A stretch of 64,000 nucleotides of DNA from Gossypium raimondii (lineage: Eukaryota > Streptophyta > Magnoliopsida > Malvales > Malvaceae): positions 7,269,501-7,333,500 of the forward strand of contig NC_068577.1 of NCBI RefSeq assembly GCF_025698545.1, given 5' to 3'. Shown here piece by piece: positions 21,113 to 41,000 of the stretch (within the stretch, counting starts at the first letter, position 1; the number at the start of each line of letters is the position of its first letter). The position numbers and the translations under genes were made by a program. A model generated the notes under the pieces. That model had not been told where the DNA came from. It saw nothing but the letters and a program-made list of their open reading frames with translations, and did not search any database.

Positions 21113-22930
21113 GTTTTTTTTTTTTTTTGTTAGGCTTCTAAAATTTGTAAGTCTCTTTGTCCTGCCCCTTTTTTCTTGGCTTACTGTTATTTAATTACAT
21201 CTATTATATGGAAGATTCTTAGAATTTATGAATGGATGTTACCTCTTCTTTTCTTTATACAACTTCTCATGTTTGTATTTTGCTGCCTGAATGTGTTGGT
21301 TGGTATGTTTTTGAACTGTTACGTGCATGATAGATCAATACAATTAGCGGTGGTGCCATTTTTTTTTCTTATTTGAGTAGCTCCTACACAAAACTGATGC
21401 TATGTTGTGTCATTACTAAAATTAGATTAGAATATATGTGGCAAAATGATTTGATAAATGAGTTAGCCTTAAACTGCAAGAAGAGAAAACAAAAGGAAAG
21501 GGGAACATGGAAATCATCATGATTTGTTTTTGGCTATTTTAGCATGTAATGAAGTTGACAAAGATGGAACCATTCTCCAGATGCAATTTGCCAGATTCTT
21601 TTGAATCGAAAATCTCTATGTAGATTTTTCATTTCATATCAGTTGTTCCATTGATAGGAATGTCTAAGTAAGGACATTCACTTTGGAATTATGTTCACTG
21701 TTTAAGCTATGGAGGCCATTGCGGACGGAGATCCTATTTGTTGGTCCTTATCTTCCTTCATGATAGCACTTCTACCTTATACCTGCATAGGCATCTGGTA
21801 CAGTTTTTGCAAGTGCTGTTGATCTAATTAGATGAAATTTGTTTTTCACAAGTTATTGTTTCTGTTTACGATATTCGAGGTTGTCAAGGTTTGATCCCTT
21901 GCCACGGGAACCAAGAGTCCTACACTCTACCAATAGACCACTGACCACTTGACTATTGGCCACAAGTCATAATTTTTTCAGTCAAGCTTCCTGTCTTCAA
22001 ATGGGCATTCCTCAATATCTTTGTTGATAATTTCAGGTGAACTAATTTCTCATATTATTCATTTTTTAAACAAATATCTACGTTATTCTGCAATATCATA
22101 TGTTAAGGTTTTGTGGATAGAATGCCAAGAATGACAGCAATGCTAGAGGTAACAGGAGCTATGGAAGATGGCTTAGCTATTAGCATATATATATTTTTAA
22201 ATGACAAGAACTTTCTGAGGATTCATGGTTAATTAGCTATTAGCAGATGGTTTAATGTTGTTTTCTTTAATCGATTCTCATGTTTAACTGTACGGGTCTT
22301 GAATATGATCAGATAGGAAGCTAATGCATCGTTTTTTGGTGAAGAGTATAAGATTTGGGTAAAAGAGAGTGAAAAAGGGGTTGATTGCAACTCATATGAA
22401 CAATTTCTTTTTCATTAAGCGAAATTCCACAGCACTTCATTTATTCAGTATACATCCTCTGGTGTCTAGTCAAACTTTATTTATTCAGTATACAACTTCT
22501 GGTTCCAAGTCAAACTCATGCTGAAAGCTTCAATATGAAGTGTTTTGCCATGAGGCTCCAAGTAAACTGACTTCAAGATATGGCATCGATCAACCTATCA
22601 CTTTTGTCTCCAAGCCGGAACAGTCTATATGTTAATAGGGACTATTTATCGATCTTTAGTAATCAGCAAGTGTACTGCTACCTACCTAGCTTCATCTTGA
22701 ATAGCACTTGGGCACTTGGGAAGCATCTTGTTTGCTGATGTAGTGCAATGCCCCATTGTAAGAGCTTATACCTGTTTAGTCAATGAACACGAGTAAGAAG
22801 AGTAGAATCTATGGATCATTCTTTCCGAAAATATTGCAGGCAAGGTTAATCTACTGTGAAGATTGCTACATAATACGCATGACAATGCATGTTGATGGTT
22901 TTTAGAGCTTAGAGACTCTTTAATGAACCT
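21113..22930. other. Intergenic, PPR 3' end to PHOT2 3' end
   Basis: It holds the PPR 3' UTR (poly-T from 21114) and, at the right, the PHOT2 3' UTR. On the minus strand AATAAA words occur near 22440 and 22480 and could be its polyadenylation signals. A tRNA-related SINE-like fragment lies at 21870-21965. No other gene is seen. Confidence 0.5.
21870..21965 (-). mobile_element. tRNA-derived SINE-like fragment
   Basis: On the minus strand a Pol III A-box-like word, TGGTCTATTGG (21940-21930, one mismatch to TRGYNNARNNG), is followed 33 nt later by a B-box GATCAAACC (21896-21888, fits GWTCRANNC). This is the head architecture of a plant SINE. A full tRNA cloverleaf with a CCA-side stem is not evident, so it is not called a tRNA gene. 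The SINE body and tail were not delimited. Confidence 0.5.
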
Positions 22931-29890
<6,960 letters not shown>

Positions 29891-32800
29891 TTCCAACTTC
29901 TCTACAATGAATGTAGGTAAGACTGCAAATATTAACCAAGTAAAAATTGATCACCATGTCCAAGCAAACATTATATCAAACATCTCCCATACAAAAATTC
30001 AGCGCTAGAAAAGTATCCCTATGTACATAGAATTAAACAGTCAAACGTCTCCCATACTAAAATTCAGTGCTAGAAAAGCACCCCTATGTACATAGAATTA
30101 AACAGCTACCAATAGAAACTGTACATAGAATTTTACCTACTTTTAAACGAGTTCAAACCTGTAGCAACTTTAATGGCAGTGGATACACCGCTCTAATCCC
30201 TTCACTGAAACATCGGTTCTTAAGTTTCTGGTTCTGGTTTCTGTTCCATATGATAGCAGGATAATGTTTTCATATAGACGAATTTCCAAGCTCCATTGGC
30301 CTTCAGATATTTACATATTGGCTATTTATTACAAAAGGATCAAAATTTGTCAAATTCCCATCAATTTTATCCAAAATTTGTCTCGTTTTCTTGAGGGAAG
30401 AAGATTTTTTATCATCACTTTAGCAAGAAATCAGTAAATCAAGATTTTGTGAGGCTGCAATGCAAACAACCCCATATTGTTGAAACTTGATGAAGATAAA
30501 TTTCACTTTCACTTTCACTATCTGAAATTTTGTTATGTTCCTTTGGGGCCAAATAAGAGCAAAATTGTATTTTGTTTTTAGTAGGTATCAAATGAAACAG
30601 CCAAATGAATATATCAAGATCTAGGACCACAGCATGAAACATTGGTATGGTTTTTTTTAGTATCCACATTTTATACCCCGTCATCATCATCACCCTGAAC
30701 GACCTCTGCCTGAAAAATGAGATTTTGAATAAAAATATAGGCTTGAAAAGTTAATTGAGTAAAAAAATAAGACAGTTGTTACTATTTTAAAGATATTTAC
30801 TTATTAAATTGCACTTAATTTAGTATTATTTAAGTATAAATATTTTTTAATTTATTTTCTATTTGTTAAGAAATATTTATTTTAATATATTTAGTGTATT
30901 TGATGTATTATATATTTTTTTAAATTTTTATATAAAAAAATAAAAATTAAAAAAAATAATATGGGCGGTCAGGTTTGGTTGATGACGAGTTGTAACATTT
31001 TTATCCAGGCTTTGGCAAAAAATTAGGCCCATTTTTCGGGCCGCATCGAGCCCAAACTTAAAATTTTGTTAGGACCCGACCTGACCTATGAACAACTCTA
31101 TCATCATCGTTTTCATGTTAATTTTTAGGTTAAAATATGTTTCAAAATCCTTGTATTTTTTATAGCTTTTAAAATTGTCCCTTTATTTATATTTTCAAAA
31201 AGCCTTAATTGAAAAAATTGCCACCTAAACTATACTCACTCTCTTATATTAGTATTTATGTCATGGGTCGCAAATTAAAGTCCATGACCATTGTGCACAA
31301 AACGTTACATGGAGATTAATTAATTAAATAGAGCTAATTTGATTCACTTGAATTGACTCGATTTATAAAACCTATAGAGAAATCCATCTACTTAAAATCT
31401 TGGTAGTCCGGTAAAACATTTCAATAAAACTAAAGCTATCAAGGTAATCAATGTAAGTCCTAAAAGATAGAAGGTATAAAGTTTAAATCACTATTGTATA
31501 GATAAATATTATTTTTAATCGTTAATATAATTTAATTTGTAAGACGTTACTTCCGCTAGAAAAATATTTCCCTCTAATAAGAATTGCCACGTATTGATAT
31601 AAAATAAAAATAAATGAATAAATTATGCAATATTTTTTGGTAACATATATGATGCATTTTAATCATTTGTGAAATAAAAAATAGAAATTTATAAATAAAT
31701 ACAATAATTTTATTTAAATACAATTCATAAACCTAAAATTCAAACTCAATGTAAACTTAAATCTCTTGAAAGCATTAAGGCTCCATTTGAATAGACGATA
31801 AAATTAGCTCAGCAAGATTAAAAATAGAGATAACAATGAGATTAATTATTGTAACGATAGAATTAAAATTAATGATAAAAGTAAACGCAAGAGTCGTGGT
31901 GAAGTGAAAATGACTGTTAAGACACTACCATAAAGATTTATTATTATACCTAAAAAAATTAAAGATGTATTGTTATATTGTTTTATATATTTTAATAATA
32001 TTTAAAATTATAATATTTTTCAATTTAAAATTTTGTTTAAATATTTTAATAAATTAACTAATTATATCACTTATAAATTTATTTATTATTTTAAGTAAAA
32101 ATTAAAAATAAATTAACCGAAGTGTTAAAATTGATACTTTCAAAAACTTAATTTTGTAAACACATTTAATAACTTACAATGAAAACTTTATTGACGATAA
32201 AATAATGTATGATTTATTTAAATAATTTTGAAGCATCACTTTATGCATTCATAAAAAGAATAGTGTAATTATATTTTTATTTTATAATAATTTAAAATGA
32301 TTTAGTGTCAAATATAAACTTCACTATACATATTTCAAGGGAAATTTTTTTTAACTTTCACTTAAAAAGTGTTTACATGTTTTTAATTATCTATTAAATA
32401 AAGAAAAAAGGAATTGCAAACTGCTAAATGAAGTTTTATATTGTAGGAAATCTCCCACCAGTGTGTTTGGATTGCACAAATATTGATGCAAATTTCAAAG
32501 GTCATCACAAATTTGTTTTTGAAAAACATAAATCAGAGGTGTTAATTGGGAGTAAAATCATCAATTTAAATTGTTTCGGATTTGAAAAGTTAAAATCAAA
32601 TTGGATTTTGGAATTGTGAGAAGTAAAATCAAATCAACTGAACGCCTACAGGACTCAAAAAGAATTCTTAAATAAAATTTCTCTGGTCCACATACTCCCA
32701 TTATTTCCCATGCAGAAACTATTTCAGGAAATGATTCTTTTTCTTAAAAAAACCCACTAAATAAAATTTGCAAAACGTAGGCAACCAGGCAAAAGCAAAG

Positions 32801-32934
32801 ACAGCATATCATGCCGTTCAGCCATGATTACAACCAAATTTGTCCAATAGCTGGGTAATAAAATCAGATGCCTATAACAAACATGCTAAGACCCAAACAT
32901 ACACATACCATTCGCATCCCCACCACTTCACGCT
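29891..32934. other. Intergenic, PHOT2 5' side to AKR2 3' end
   Basis: The first several hundred bases are the PHOT2 leader and promoter. A phrase (AAAATTCAGYGCTAGAAAAG.AYCCCTATGTACATAG) is duplicated in tandem at about 29993 and 30057. At 30780-31110 lies a dispersed repeat shared with 36780-37085. The part at 31130-32900 is AT-rich with no recognisable gene. Confidence 0.5.
30780..31110 (+). repeat. Dispersed repeat, copy 1 (ends GACCTATGAACAACTC)
   Basis: AT-rich left half, then a GC-richer right half with GGCCCATTTTTCGGGCC and GGACCCGACCTGACCTATGAAC. A second diverged copy in the same orientation lies at 36780-37085, sharing TTTAATGTATT, TAGTGTATTTGATGTATTATAT and ACCYGACCTATGAACA. The class is unknown. 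Confidence 0.6.
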
Positions 32935-35900
32935 TCAAAGGAACGCATCCTTCTCCAGTAATTTTAGTACCTCGTGCTGGTTGTTGAGCTTGGCAACTTC
33001 GATGGGAGTCTTGCCGTCCATGTTTTGGAGAGTGCTGCAGTCAATATGAAAGAAAATATAGTTATGAACTCATAAGAGGTCAGGTTGGTATCGATGTTAA
33101 ACCAAGACACTTCGTTACTTACACAGCAGCACCATTCTCGAGTAGAAGGGCCACACAGTCTTTCCTTCCATAGCCAGCTGCATAATGGAGGGCAGTGTTC
33201 TTATTCTTGTCCAGAGCATCCACTTTTGCCCCAGCTTCAAGAAGGATTTGAGTGCATTTCACCTGAAATAAAACCAAAAATCGTAACCTAAAGCTTGCCG
33301 AAGAAACCAATAATTTAATCTCAGACAAACTCATGTGAACTGCTAGATTATATCTTTTTTTTTCTTGTTCTGTTATTCACTTCATTGTCCTGATTTGGTA
33401 GAACCAATGTCTCTCAGAAGAAATAAACCTATCATTTATTAAAGGAAATGTAATAAACACGCCCACTACATGGCAATAAGTACTGTTAAAACAAGAAACA
33501 AGCATTGCTTAGTAGCCAACAGATTACATGATACGCTAAGATCAGATAATAATAACAAAGCCTGATTTTTTTGTGTCTGGATATGTACTAGCAATAGAAA
33601 TGTTTTCCCTGTCGCAAAGATCCCAAGATGAGACACTACAAACAAAAGGATGTTTTAATACAAGTAATACTACATCCCAAACTGCTATGGCAGTCTGTTA
33701 TCAGGTTCAATATTTGTGCGTCCTAAATCTTACACTCAACCAGGCTATTAAGAGGCCCTTAGTGCATTAACAACTGTGGTGGTGTTGGATATTTGTAGAC
33801 AGTTATAGATTAAAACTAAATGACTTTCCACACCAACTTTGTCCTTGTAAGATGAAACTAATTCATTTGTCAGATAATGCAACTGCATAGAGAGAAAGAG
33901 AGAGGACTGATTCAGATTTAAAATTGTTTATTACCTCGCCATACCCACATGCAAAATGTAATGCTGTCCTTCCCTCTGAATCTTCTTCATCCTTGTCAGC
34001 ACCAGAGGATAGTGCAGTTTTCAGACCCTAAAACCATGAAAACATTCAAGATTATCTGTCAAAGGGGAAGAACACATGTACGAAACATTCATTCTGCCAT
34101 ACCTCAACATCACCAACACTAGCACAATGATGTACAATTGACTCATCCTCATTTCCTGCTTCATCCTCTTCATCTGCCGCAGAATTACCAGCAGAAGTGG
34201 CTGCATCTCCTGTAACTGCAAGACCCATTGCTTCACCCAACTTCTGCAGGACGTCTTTATCATTCCAATACCTGGACGATAAAACCTTTCTTGATTAATT
34301 TACTGAAGAAATAATAGAATGTAAAATCTAAAGAAGAAAATGTTATGCCCCAACAAGCTTTTATCACTGACCTCATCATTGCTGCGGGACCACCACTTTC
34401 TATTTCTTCCAAAATAGGCTTCAAAGATGGATCTTCTTTAATACGTGCCATCCTTTCCTCAATCTGGTCCTTTTGTTGAGGATTAGCCAAACTGTCAAGC
34501 ATGGTAGACATAGCTGGATCCTGAAGAAAGACAAAACTAAAATTTCATCTACCAGAAGTGATGCATGTAATGTAATATAAGAAAATAGGACCACAGGAAT
34601 CATGAATCCACTGAAATTAGCTACTGGGCCCACATATACCTGCATTAATGCATTACCAAGGCGCTCAGCCATGGTCATAAACTGGGGATTCTGCATAACC
34701 TGTTGCATAGTAGAATAATACTGCTGTGGATCAAACTGCGGTGTGGTCTCTTCAGCTGCTGCCCCTTGAAACGTTTTAGTGAGCTGCTCTGCCATTTGAT
34801 TAAATGAAGGATCTTTGGCTATCTGCTCAGCTAGTTCCTTGATGCTTGGATCCTAACAAACCAAGATGGTTAACTTCCATAAGATATAAATTTGACTGTC
34901 AGTTCTCAGCAATTTCATTCACCGCTGAAATAGTCAATTAAAGAGACTAACCATAAGCCTTAAATGTTCTACTACCAGTGTTGTCAAGGGCACAAGGCAC
35001 AAAAAACCTAGCCAACTAAACCACAATATGTACATGTCTGAGTTCTTGTATGTGTGTACATATATACATATATATGTATATAGTTTAAGATATGTAATAA
35101 ACTCTAAAATGCAATCCAGTTTATCTACAAACATGCAATTTTTTTCTATTGGTCGATATGCATGATTTACTTATGGTCTATGTCTGCCATTGAATACTCA
35201 AATATAGGAAAATACAGATTTTGATACTATCCATTTCTTACTAATAAGGGTATATCTAATGGAAAAAGTGAAAAATAAAGCATGCTCTTTTATGCCTATG
35301 GCCTGACAAATAAAGCACGCCTAGACACACCAGGCATGCGCCTAATTGAATAGGCCTCGCCTGGAAGTTTCTAAGGCGCTTCTGTTGTCTAGTGCTAAGG
35401 TAAAAACCCGCCTTGAGAACACTGCAGGTAGCAAAAGATGAGCTATGACAATCAAAAGATGACCGAATCAGTAAGTTCACATGTTCCAAACAATAATCAA
35501 AATAAAAAGGCAAGAAGTTTACATTAAGAAGGCCACTCATGGCTGAGAAATCAAATGGATTGGGTGGGACAAACCCAGGACCAGGCATAGCGTTGGGAGG
35601 GAAGGCCCCTGCTTGTGCTGGCTGTGAACCCCCAGTTGAAGGCTCAGGTGTTGAAGTTTTCTTCTCGGTGGTGGATGTTTCAGGCTTTGAACTTTTGCTC
35701 TCCGTTTCCAAAGCCGATTTCTCATCTAACAAATACAGGAGAAAAAACATAAATAATAATCAATTTATCAATTCACTAACTTCAAAACCAAGCCCATATC
35801 TGGATTCATCCACATTAACCCCAACCAAATTGAAATTACTCAAATCCTAACACAATTGCTATAACCCAACATAGGATCTCAAAAATCAGATCAATTCAAG

Positions 35901-36091
35901 ACCTAAACTAAGTAATAAAAAATGAATAAGCACAAATAACCTAAAACAGTGAATTCATTCAAGCGACGATTGAGAAATTAAGAATAAGGAGCTCAGGTAG
36001 ATCTCAGAAACAAATTCCAAATACCGGTAAAGAATAGGAATCTGAGATTATGCTTACCAGCAGTAGCGGGCTTCTTCGAATTGGAAGCCAT
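32935..36091 (-). CDS. AKR2: Ankyrin repeat protein AKR2-like (chloroplast outer-envelope targeting factor)
   Basis: Eight exons give 366 aa: complement(32935..33034, 33123..33262, 33935..34027, 34103..34271, 34372..34520, 34640..34852, 35523..35725, 36058..36091), all junctions GT..AG and in frame. The N-terminus (1-75) is Ser/Thr/Pro/Glu-rich (PEST-like). Next come [15 protein letters not shown] and two further segments with repeated NPQF/DPA/EDPSLK wording, resembling STI1-type chaperone modules (about 80-200), then an acidic linker. Four ankyrin repeats fill the C-terminus (about 234-366; [20 protein letters not shown]). In Arabidopsis AKR2A/B bind newly made chloroplast outer-envelope proteins in the cytosol and deliver them to the membrane. 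Intron 2 carries a MITE. Confidence 0.94.
34976..35424. mobile_element. MITE (hAT-like) in AKR2 intron 2
   Basis: The 449-bp block starts CAGTGTTGTCAAGGG and ends, on the other strand, CAGTGTTCTCAAGGC: 15-bp inverted termini with two differences. The interior is non-coding and carries AGGCGC/GCCTAG words near both ends plus an AT-rich centre. CAGTG termini suggest hAT, but an intact 8-bp target duplication is not visible, so the class is tentative. It lies wholly within the intron and leaves the splice sites untouched. Confidence 0.75.
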
Positions 36092-36779
36092 GGTTGAAAT
36101 GACTGAAAAAAAAATAAATTTAGAAACGAGAATTTAAAATAAAAAATATTAATGGGAAATTAGATTGGAAATTCGATGAAAGTGGCCATTTTTTCCCTAA
36201 ATTCAAAATTAAAATGAAGAAAAAATGAAAAAGATAAGTAGAAAATCGAGGAAAACCCTTTTCTTTTCTTTGTTTTCTGAGATGAAGTAAGGCACAGCAG
36301 CAGTATGAGGAACCCAAGGACCAAAGGGCTTAATTTATATAGCCAAACTCAAATAATAACTAAAGCAAAAATTAGACCTAAGTGGTAATGCTTCGGCTCG
36401 GATTTTAGCTGGTCATGGACACCTGGTCAAGTCCCAAGGCTGGTTCGAAATATGGAAAGATATGAATAAAGATATAAGGTTTAAAAAGTAGATTTAAGTA
36501 AAATTTAAAGTACGTTTTTTATATGATTCGAGTCTTGTACAAGATTATTTTGATCTCAACTCAACTCCACCTGAAATATATTAGGTTATGAAAATTTATA
36601 TTAATTATATAAGTTAAATAATAATTATACATATATATTATATTTATATTATATCACTAATTTAATAATAATTAAATCAGTTACGTAGAGCCTAAAAAAT
36701 ATCCAACTAAATAACCCAACCCAAAATATATAATTTAAAACTTATATTTAATACAATAAAACATTTATTATATTTATGG

Positions 36780-37085
36780 TAGTGTTTTTTAATGTAAATA
36801 TGTTTTAATGTATTTTTAATTTGTTAGAAAACTTTTATTTTAACTTTTTTTAGTGCATTTAATGTATTATATTTTTTAAAAATATTTTTAAATAAAAGCT
36901 AATTTAAAAAAAAATCAAATATGTAAGGGGTTTAGGGTTCTGGGGCAGGTTGGGCTTGAGTTTACCTTTATTAAATTGAGTCGGGCTTGAACAAAAAAGC
37001 AAACTCATATTTTAGGTCGGGTCTGAACTTAAAAAATTTGTCTAGATACGTTGCATAGACCTAACCCGACCTATGAACACCTCTA
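36780..37085 (+). repeat. Dispersed repeat, copy 2
   Basis: Second copy of the repeat at 30780-31110. It ends with ACCTAACCCGACCTATGAACAC and has the same AT-rich left half with TTTAGTGCATTTAATGTATTATAT. Target duplications were not found. Confidence 0.6.
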
Positions 37086-38017
37086 GTTTAGATCTATTTT
37101 AAAATGATTATAAATAGTTTAAGTAATAAAATTGAGATTTATTTTAAAACATGGGATTTATTTAATTTTTTAAATTATAAATATATATAATTATTAGAGA
37201 AGTATATGTAAAATGAAGTTCGACAATTACTTACAATTTGTTTAAAACATATATTAATGTACATGAAAATAATTCTTTAACTAGTATGGTTGTTAGCTCA
37301 CGCTTCGTGTTGCGTTAATTATTTATTTATATTAAATTATCGAGTAAATTTAAAGGTTAAAATATGCTCTAACTCTCTATACACTTCGTACATTTGAAAT
37401 TTAGTCTATCTACTTTTATAGTCCTCTACTTTTCAAATTTAAATATTTAGGTCTAATTGTTACCATTGTTGAAATTCTTCTATTAAATTATCGATGTAAC
37501 ATTTTGAAATTAAAAAACCACTTGACAGTCATGTAAAGATAACGTTGAAAATACTTATTAGAATTTTTCCTTGAAAGCTCTCATCCGAATCATCATTATA
37601 GAAAAAAATTTCCTATTGAAAATTATACTATTTAAAACAAATGGTGTTAGTATTTCGATTGAAATAGTTAACAATATAAACTATTTGGACTAGCTAATTA
37701 CATTATGAAAGTAGATGTATTAAATTATGTCAAAAATTAAAGTATATACATTAAATCTCAAATTTCAGCATACCCTAGAGGCCAAAATTGAAATTTGACT
37801 ATTATCTTATAAAAATATAATATTAAAAATATTATAATATTCAAATTACATATTACCATATAATGTTTTAATCAAAAGTTAATAATATTAACTATTTGGA
37901 TTAATTAATAATATTATAAAATATATACACCAAATGATATTAAAATTAAAGTATATGGAATAAATTTCAAATTTAAATATATTAGAGAGACCAAATTAAA
38001 ATTTAACCATTTTAGTA

Positions 38018-38019
<2 letters not shown>

Positions 38020-38058
<39 letters not shown>
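38020..38058. repeat. (AAT)n microsatellite
   Basis: About thirteen perfect AAT units in a row, inside the degenerate repeat block. Confidence 0.95.
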
Positions 38059-38060
<2 letters not shown>

Positions 38061-39055
38061 GAGAACATGGTTTGATGCGCCGAATGTAAGAAGAAAGACC
38101 TTCTTTTATATATAATTATTAACTATTTAGACTAATTAATAACAATATAAAATATAGGGATTGATTTATATTAAAATCAAAATATAAAGATCAAATATTA
38201 AATTTAAACATATTAGACAGACCAAAACTAAAATTTAACCATTTTAATTAAATGAGAAAAAAAGAAAGGAAAAATTATAACCTAAAAATAGAGACCATAA
38301 CTATAATTTAACTATTCTTAACATAATATAAAAAAATCATGAATGATTGGGCACGTGTCAAACCAGGAAGGTCCTTCTATATATAGGTATCTAATATATA
38401 TATATATTATAGCATAGTTTTTAACATGAAAAATTTCAATTTTAGACCACTTCTCTGATTGACAAGTGGCATTATTGGTTATTTGCCACATAAGCTCAAC
38501 GGACCCACATAATTTTCACGATTTTTTTCTTCAATTTTATATAGAATTAAATACAAAAGAGGCAATTACATAAAGATTTCCATTTTGTTTAAACCAAACA
38601 TAAACATATTGAAATTTTTGAGCATAATTAAAATTCAAAACCGAAGGTTACATTGAAATTTATAGGATTTCGTAACATTTGAACATATTAAAAAAATAAA
38701 ATAAAAAGTAAACTATAAAAATAGTCGCTTTTATTTACTTTAGATTATATTTTTGTCATTTATGTTTGAAATGTTACATTTTAATTATCTACGTTGTCGT
38801 TTTGTTATGAAGTAGTCACTCTGTCGTTAAGCTCCATTACCTCCCTAACGGTAGTCCTACGTGATAGTCCAAATGAGTTTTAAATGCCAACTTAGATGTC
38901 CAGCTGGGATGAAAATATATTTTTAATTTTTTTATGAGAATAGAATACAAAAGTTTACCATAAAACCCATATCATCTCCTGTTTAAAAAGAAACAATAGT
39001 TGGGTTTTGAAAAATTACCATAAAAAAAGAGAAGAGAAGAACACAATGACAGAGA

Positions 39056-39080
39056 AAAGAAGAAGAAGAAGAAGAAGAAG
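39056..39080 (+). repeat. (GAA)n microsatellite
   Basis: A short run of about eight AAG/GAA units within the Helitron, about 65 bp upstream of the EXO70-like fragment. Confidence 0.9.
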
Positions 39081-39143
39081 TTGCAAGTAATCCTTGATTA
39101 AGATTTTTCTTCGAGGGTTAAAATAGATCAATTTGCATCTGGT

Positions 39144-39359
39144 AACGAGTGCAAGAACAATTTTTGTATTGATAAATTGATAGCTCCTAGAAATTCATTG
39201 AAGCTTAGCTTAGAGAAATCGAGAACCTTAAAATTTGCTCTTGAAAAGGCTGGACCTAGGTTAGAGGAGATCAACCAAAGATTGCCTTCCTTAGAAGCTG
39301 ATGTCTGTCCCATTCGTGCCGGCAAGGGTGCACTTGTTGCTATCAGGGGGGCATATTAA
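39144..39359 (+). pseudogene. EXO70-like exocyst subunit gene fragment captured by the Helitron
   Basis: An in-frame stretch of about 70 codons reads IDKLIAPRNSLKLSLEKSR, then LEKAGPRLEEINQRLPSLEA and a PIRAGKGALVAIRGAY end at TAA (39357-39359). It resembles the N-terminal helix bundle of plant EXO70 exocyst subunits, possibly the G class; the paralogue is uncertain and the assignment is from memory. A TAA in the same frame closes it upstream near 39143. It is only about one tenth of an EXO70 gene and lacks the EXO70 core, so it is a dead capture or at most a short chimeric transcript. Confidence 0.55.
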
Positions 39360-40649
39360 TATTTTACATGTTTATAAAACAAGGATTTTAAAATATTGAC
39401 TCATTTATATTTAACAATAAGCGTGGTGCAGTGCTGAAATATATGATTTTGGTTACAATTTTAACATATTTTTTTGTGTGAAATAACATATTATTTTTCA
39501 AACATTACAAATTTCAAATATATTTCAAAATAATAAATATAATAAATTAATACATCGCAGGAGATAAACAATTATCATAGAATTTGAGTGCAAACGTGAA
39601 AATTTCGATATACTGATAATTTTTTATCACTCTTTTAGGCATTTTAATAAATTAATAACATATATTTTAAGTAACATGTGGTTAAAGAAATACATACCCA
39701 TTAAATTGCATTTAATGTCTGTACAATATAAATTAGTTAATGCTATTATATTATTTTTATATATAACATTTTCACATTATTATAAATTGATTTAAAAAAT
39801 ATTTATGCAACAAAATCTGTATTTATACTACAATTTCTTTCTTTTTGATAATTTCGTTGTAAACAAGTAACTTTTATAAACTTTTATTATTTAAAATTTC
39901 TAACTAAATTATTAAATTATCTTTTGAATCAATTCAATACCATATAAAAATAATTTTTATAATAATAATTTATTCGTCTTTTATATGTTTTACACATAAT
40001 CCAATCATAATATATTTAATTAAGAAGGCATATATTACGTAACTAATTTTAAAAAAGAACACTTATCTATTTTGTCACTTTTGTTTGACCTCAACATTTA
40101 AAAATATATTAACTTTATAATTCATATTTCCATAAATTCCGTTTAATTAAATTACATTTGAGTCAATAATTAAAATATAACTTGGTGTAATAAAACGTGG
40201 ATCTATAACTTATAATATTCAAAAATAATTTTAACTTATTATTTTGAGTCTTTTGTGTTCAATATACATGATTTAAAGATGGTTATTTTACTTCTATTGT
40301 AAATTCATCACATTCTTATTATATTGATTCTACTTTGTTTTATTGATAATGCAAGACTAAGGTCAAATATGAAAAAACAACAATTGCATGGAAAAATTAT
40401 ATTAATATTGTGTGTTTGTCGCGGTAATGGAATAGCTTTTTAAAATTCATACCACAAATTGGATGTTATAAATACAACCAAATTGAGCTTGAATATCGGA
40501 GACACAAAAGCTCTACTCAATTTCTATCGTAAAGAATATGTACAATGTTCATACAAGTGTATAAACGAGACTAGACGTAACTTATATCTTATGAAAGAGA
40601 TTAAAATGCCGTAATCTAACAATTATGTCACATTAAGTTCTTATGTTTT

Positions 40650-41000
40650 ATGACTTTGTCATACAATAATAGTCACCGGCCCAAGACCTAGATAAGCTTC
40701 GGGTCGCCAACCCGTGACTTGGCCAGACCCTACCAGATGGATGCACACGAGACGTACAATGAGAGGACAGTTGGGGAGCTTGTGGTATCGGCTTGTAGGA
40801 GTTGAATGGAGTATCCAAGGAGTTAGCATAAAAGGGATCGCAAACTCCAACATGCGACTTGGAACGATACATATGTCCAACATGCTCGAGGCCTACTCAA
40901 AGTGTTAGTCCTATGAATAGTGGGGTTAAGTCATGAACAGTGGAGTCAAACCATGAACAGTGATAATATGTATAAATACCCGAATGTTTCCTTTAATGGG
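40650..41000. other. GC-richer island inside the Helitron
   Basis: This block has clearly higher GC than its surroundings and contains a triplicated phrase, (C)ATGAACAGTG / ATGAATAGTG, near 40913-40962. It probably derives from captured or older inserted DNA. No protein is recognised in any frame. Confidence 0.4.

Larger units (their letters stand above)
36092..38389. other. AKR2 promoter side and degenerate repeats
   Basis: The AKR2 leader and promoter lie at about 36092-36350. Then come AT-rich repeats: the dispersed repeat copy 2 (36780-37085), a possible minus-strand Helitron 3' end at 37281-37312, and three diverged units of about 210-230 bp (near 37680, 37891 and 38122) sharing AACTATTTGGACTAATTAATAA and ATTAGAGAGACCAAA. 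An (AAT)n microsatellite lies at 38020-38058. No gene is seen. Confidence 0.55.

Noticed and set aside
21870..21965. Functional tRNA gene
   Set aside because: A- and B-box-like words are present, but no complete cloverleaf with an acceptor stem is seen.
31750..32660. PIF-like MITE between GCTCCATTTGAATAG and GAACGCCTAC
   Set aside because: The presumed ends do not form convincing inverted repeats and no TAA/TTA duplication was found.
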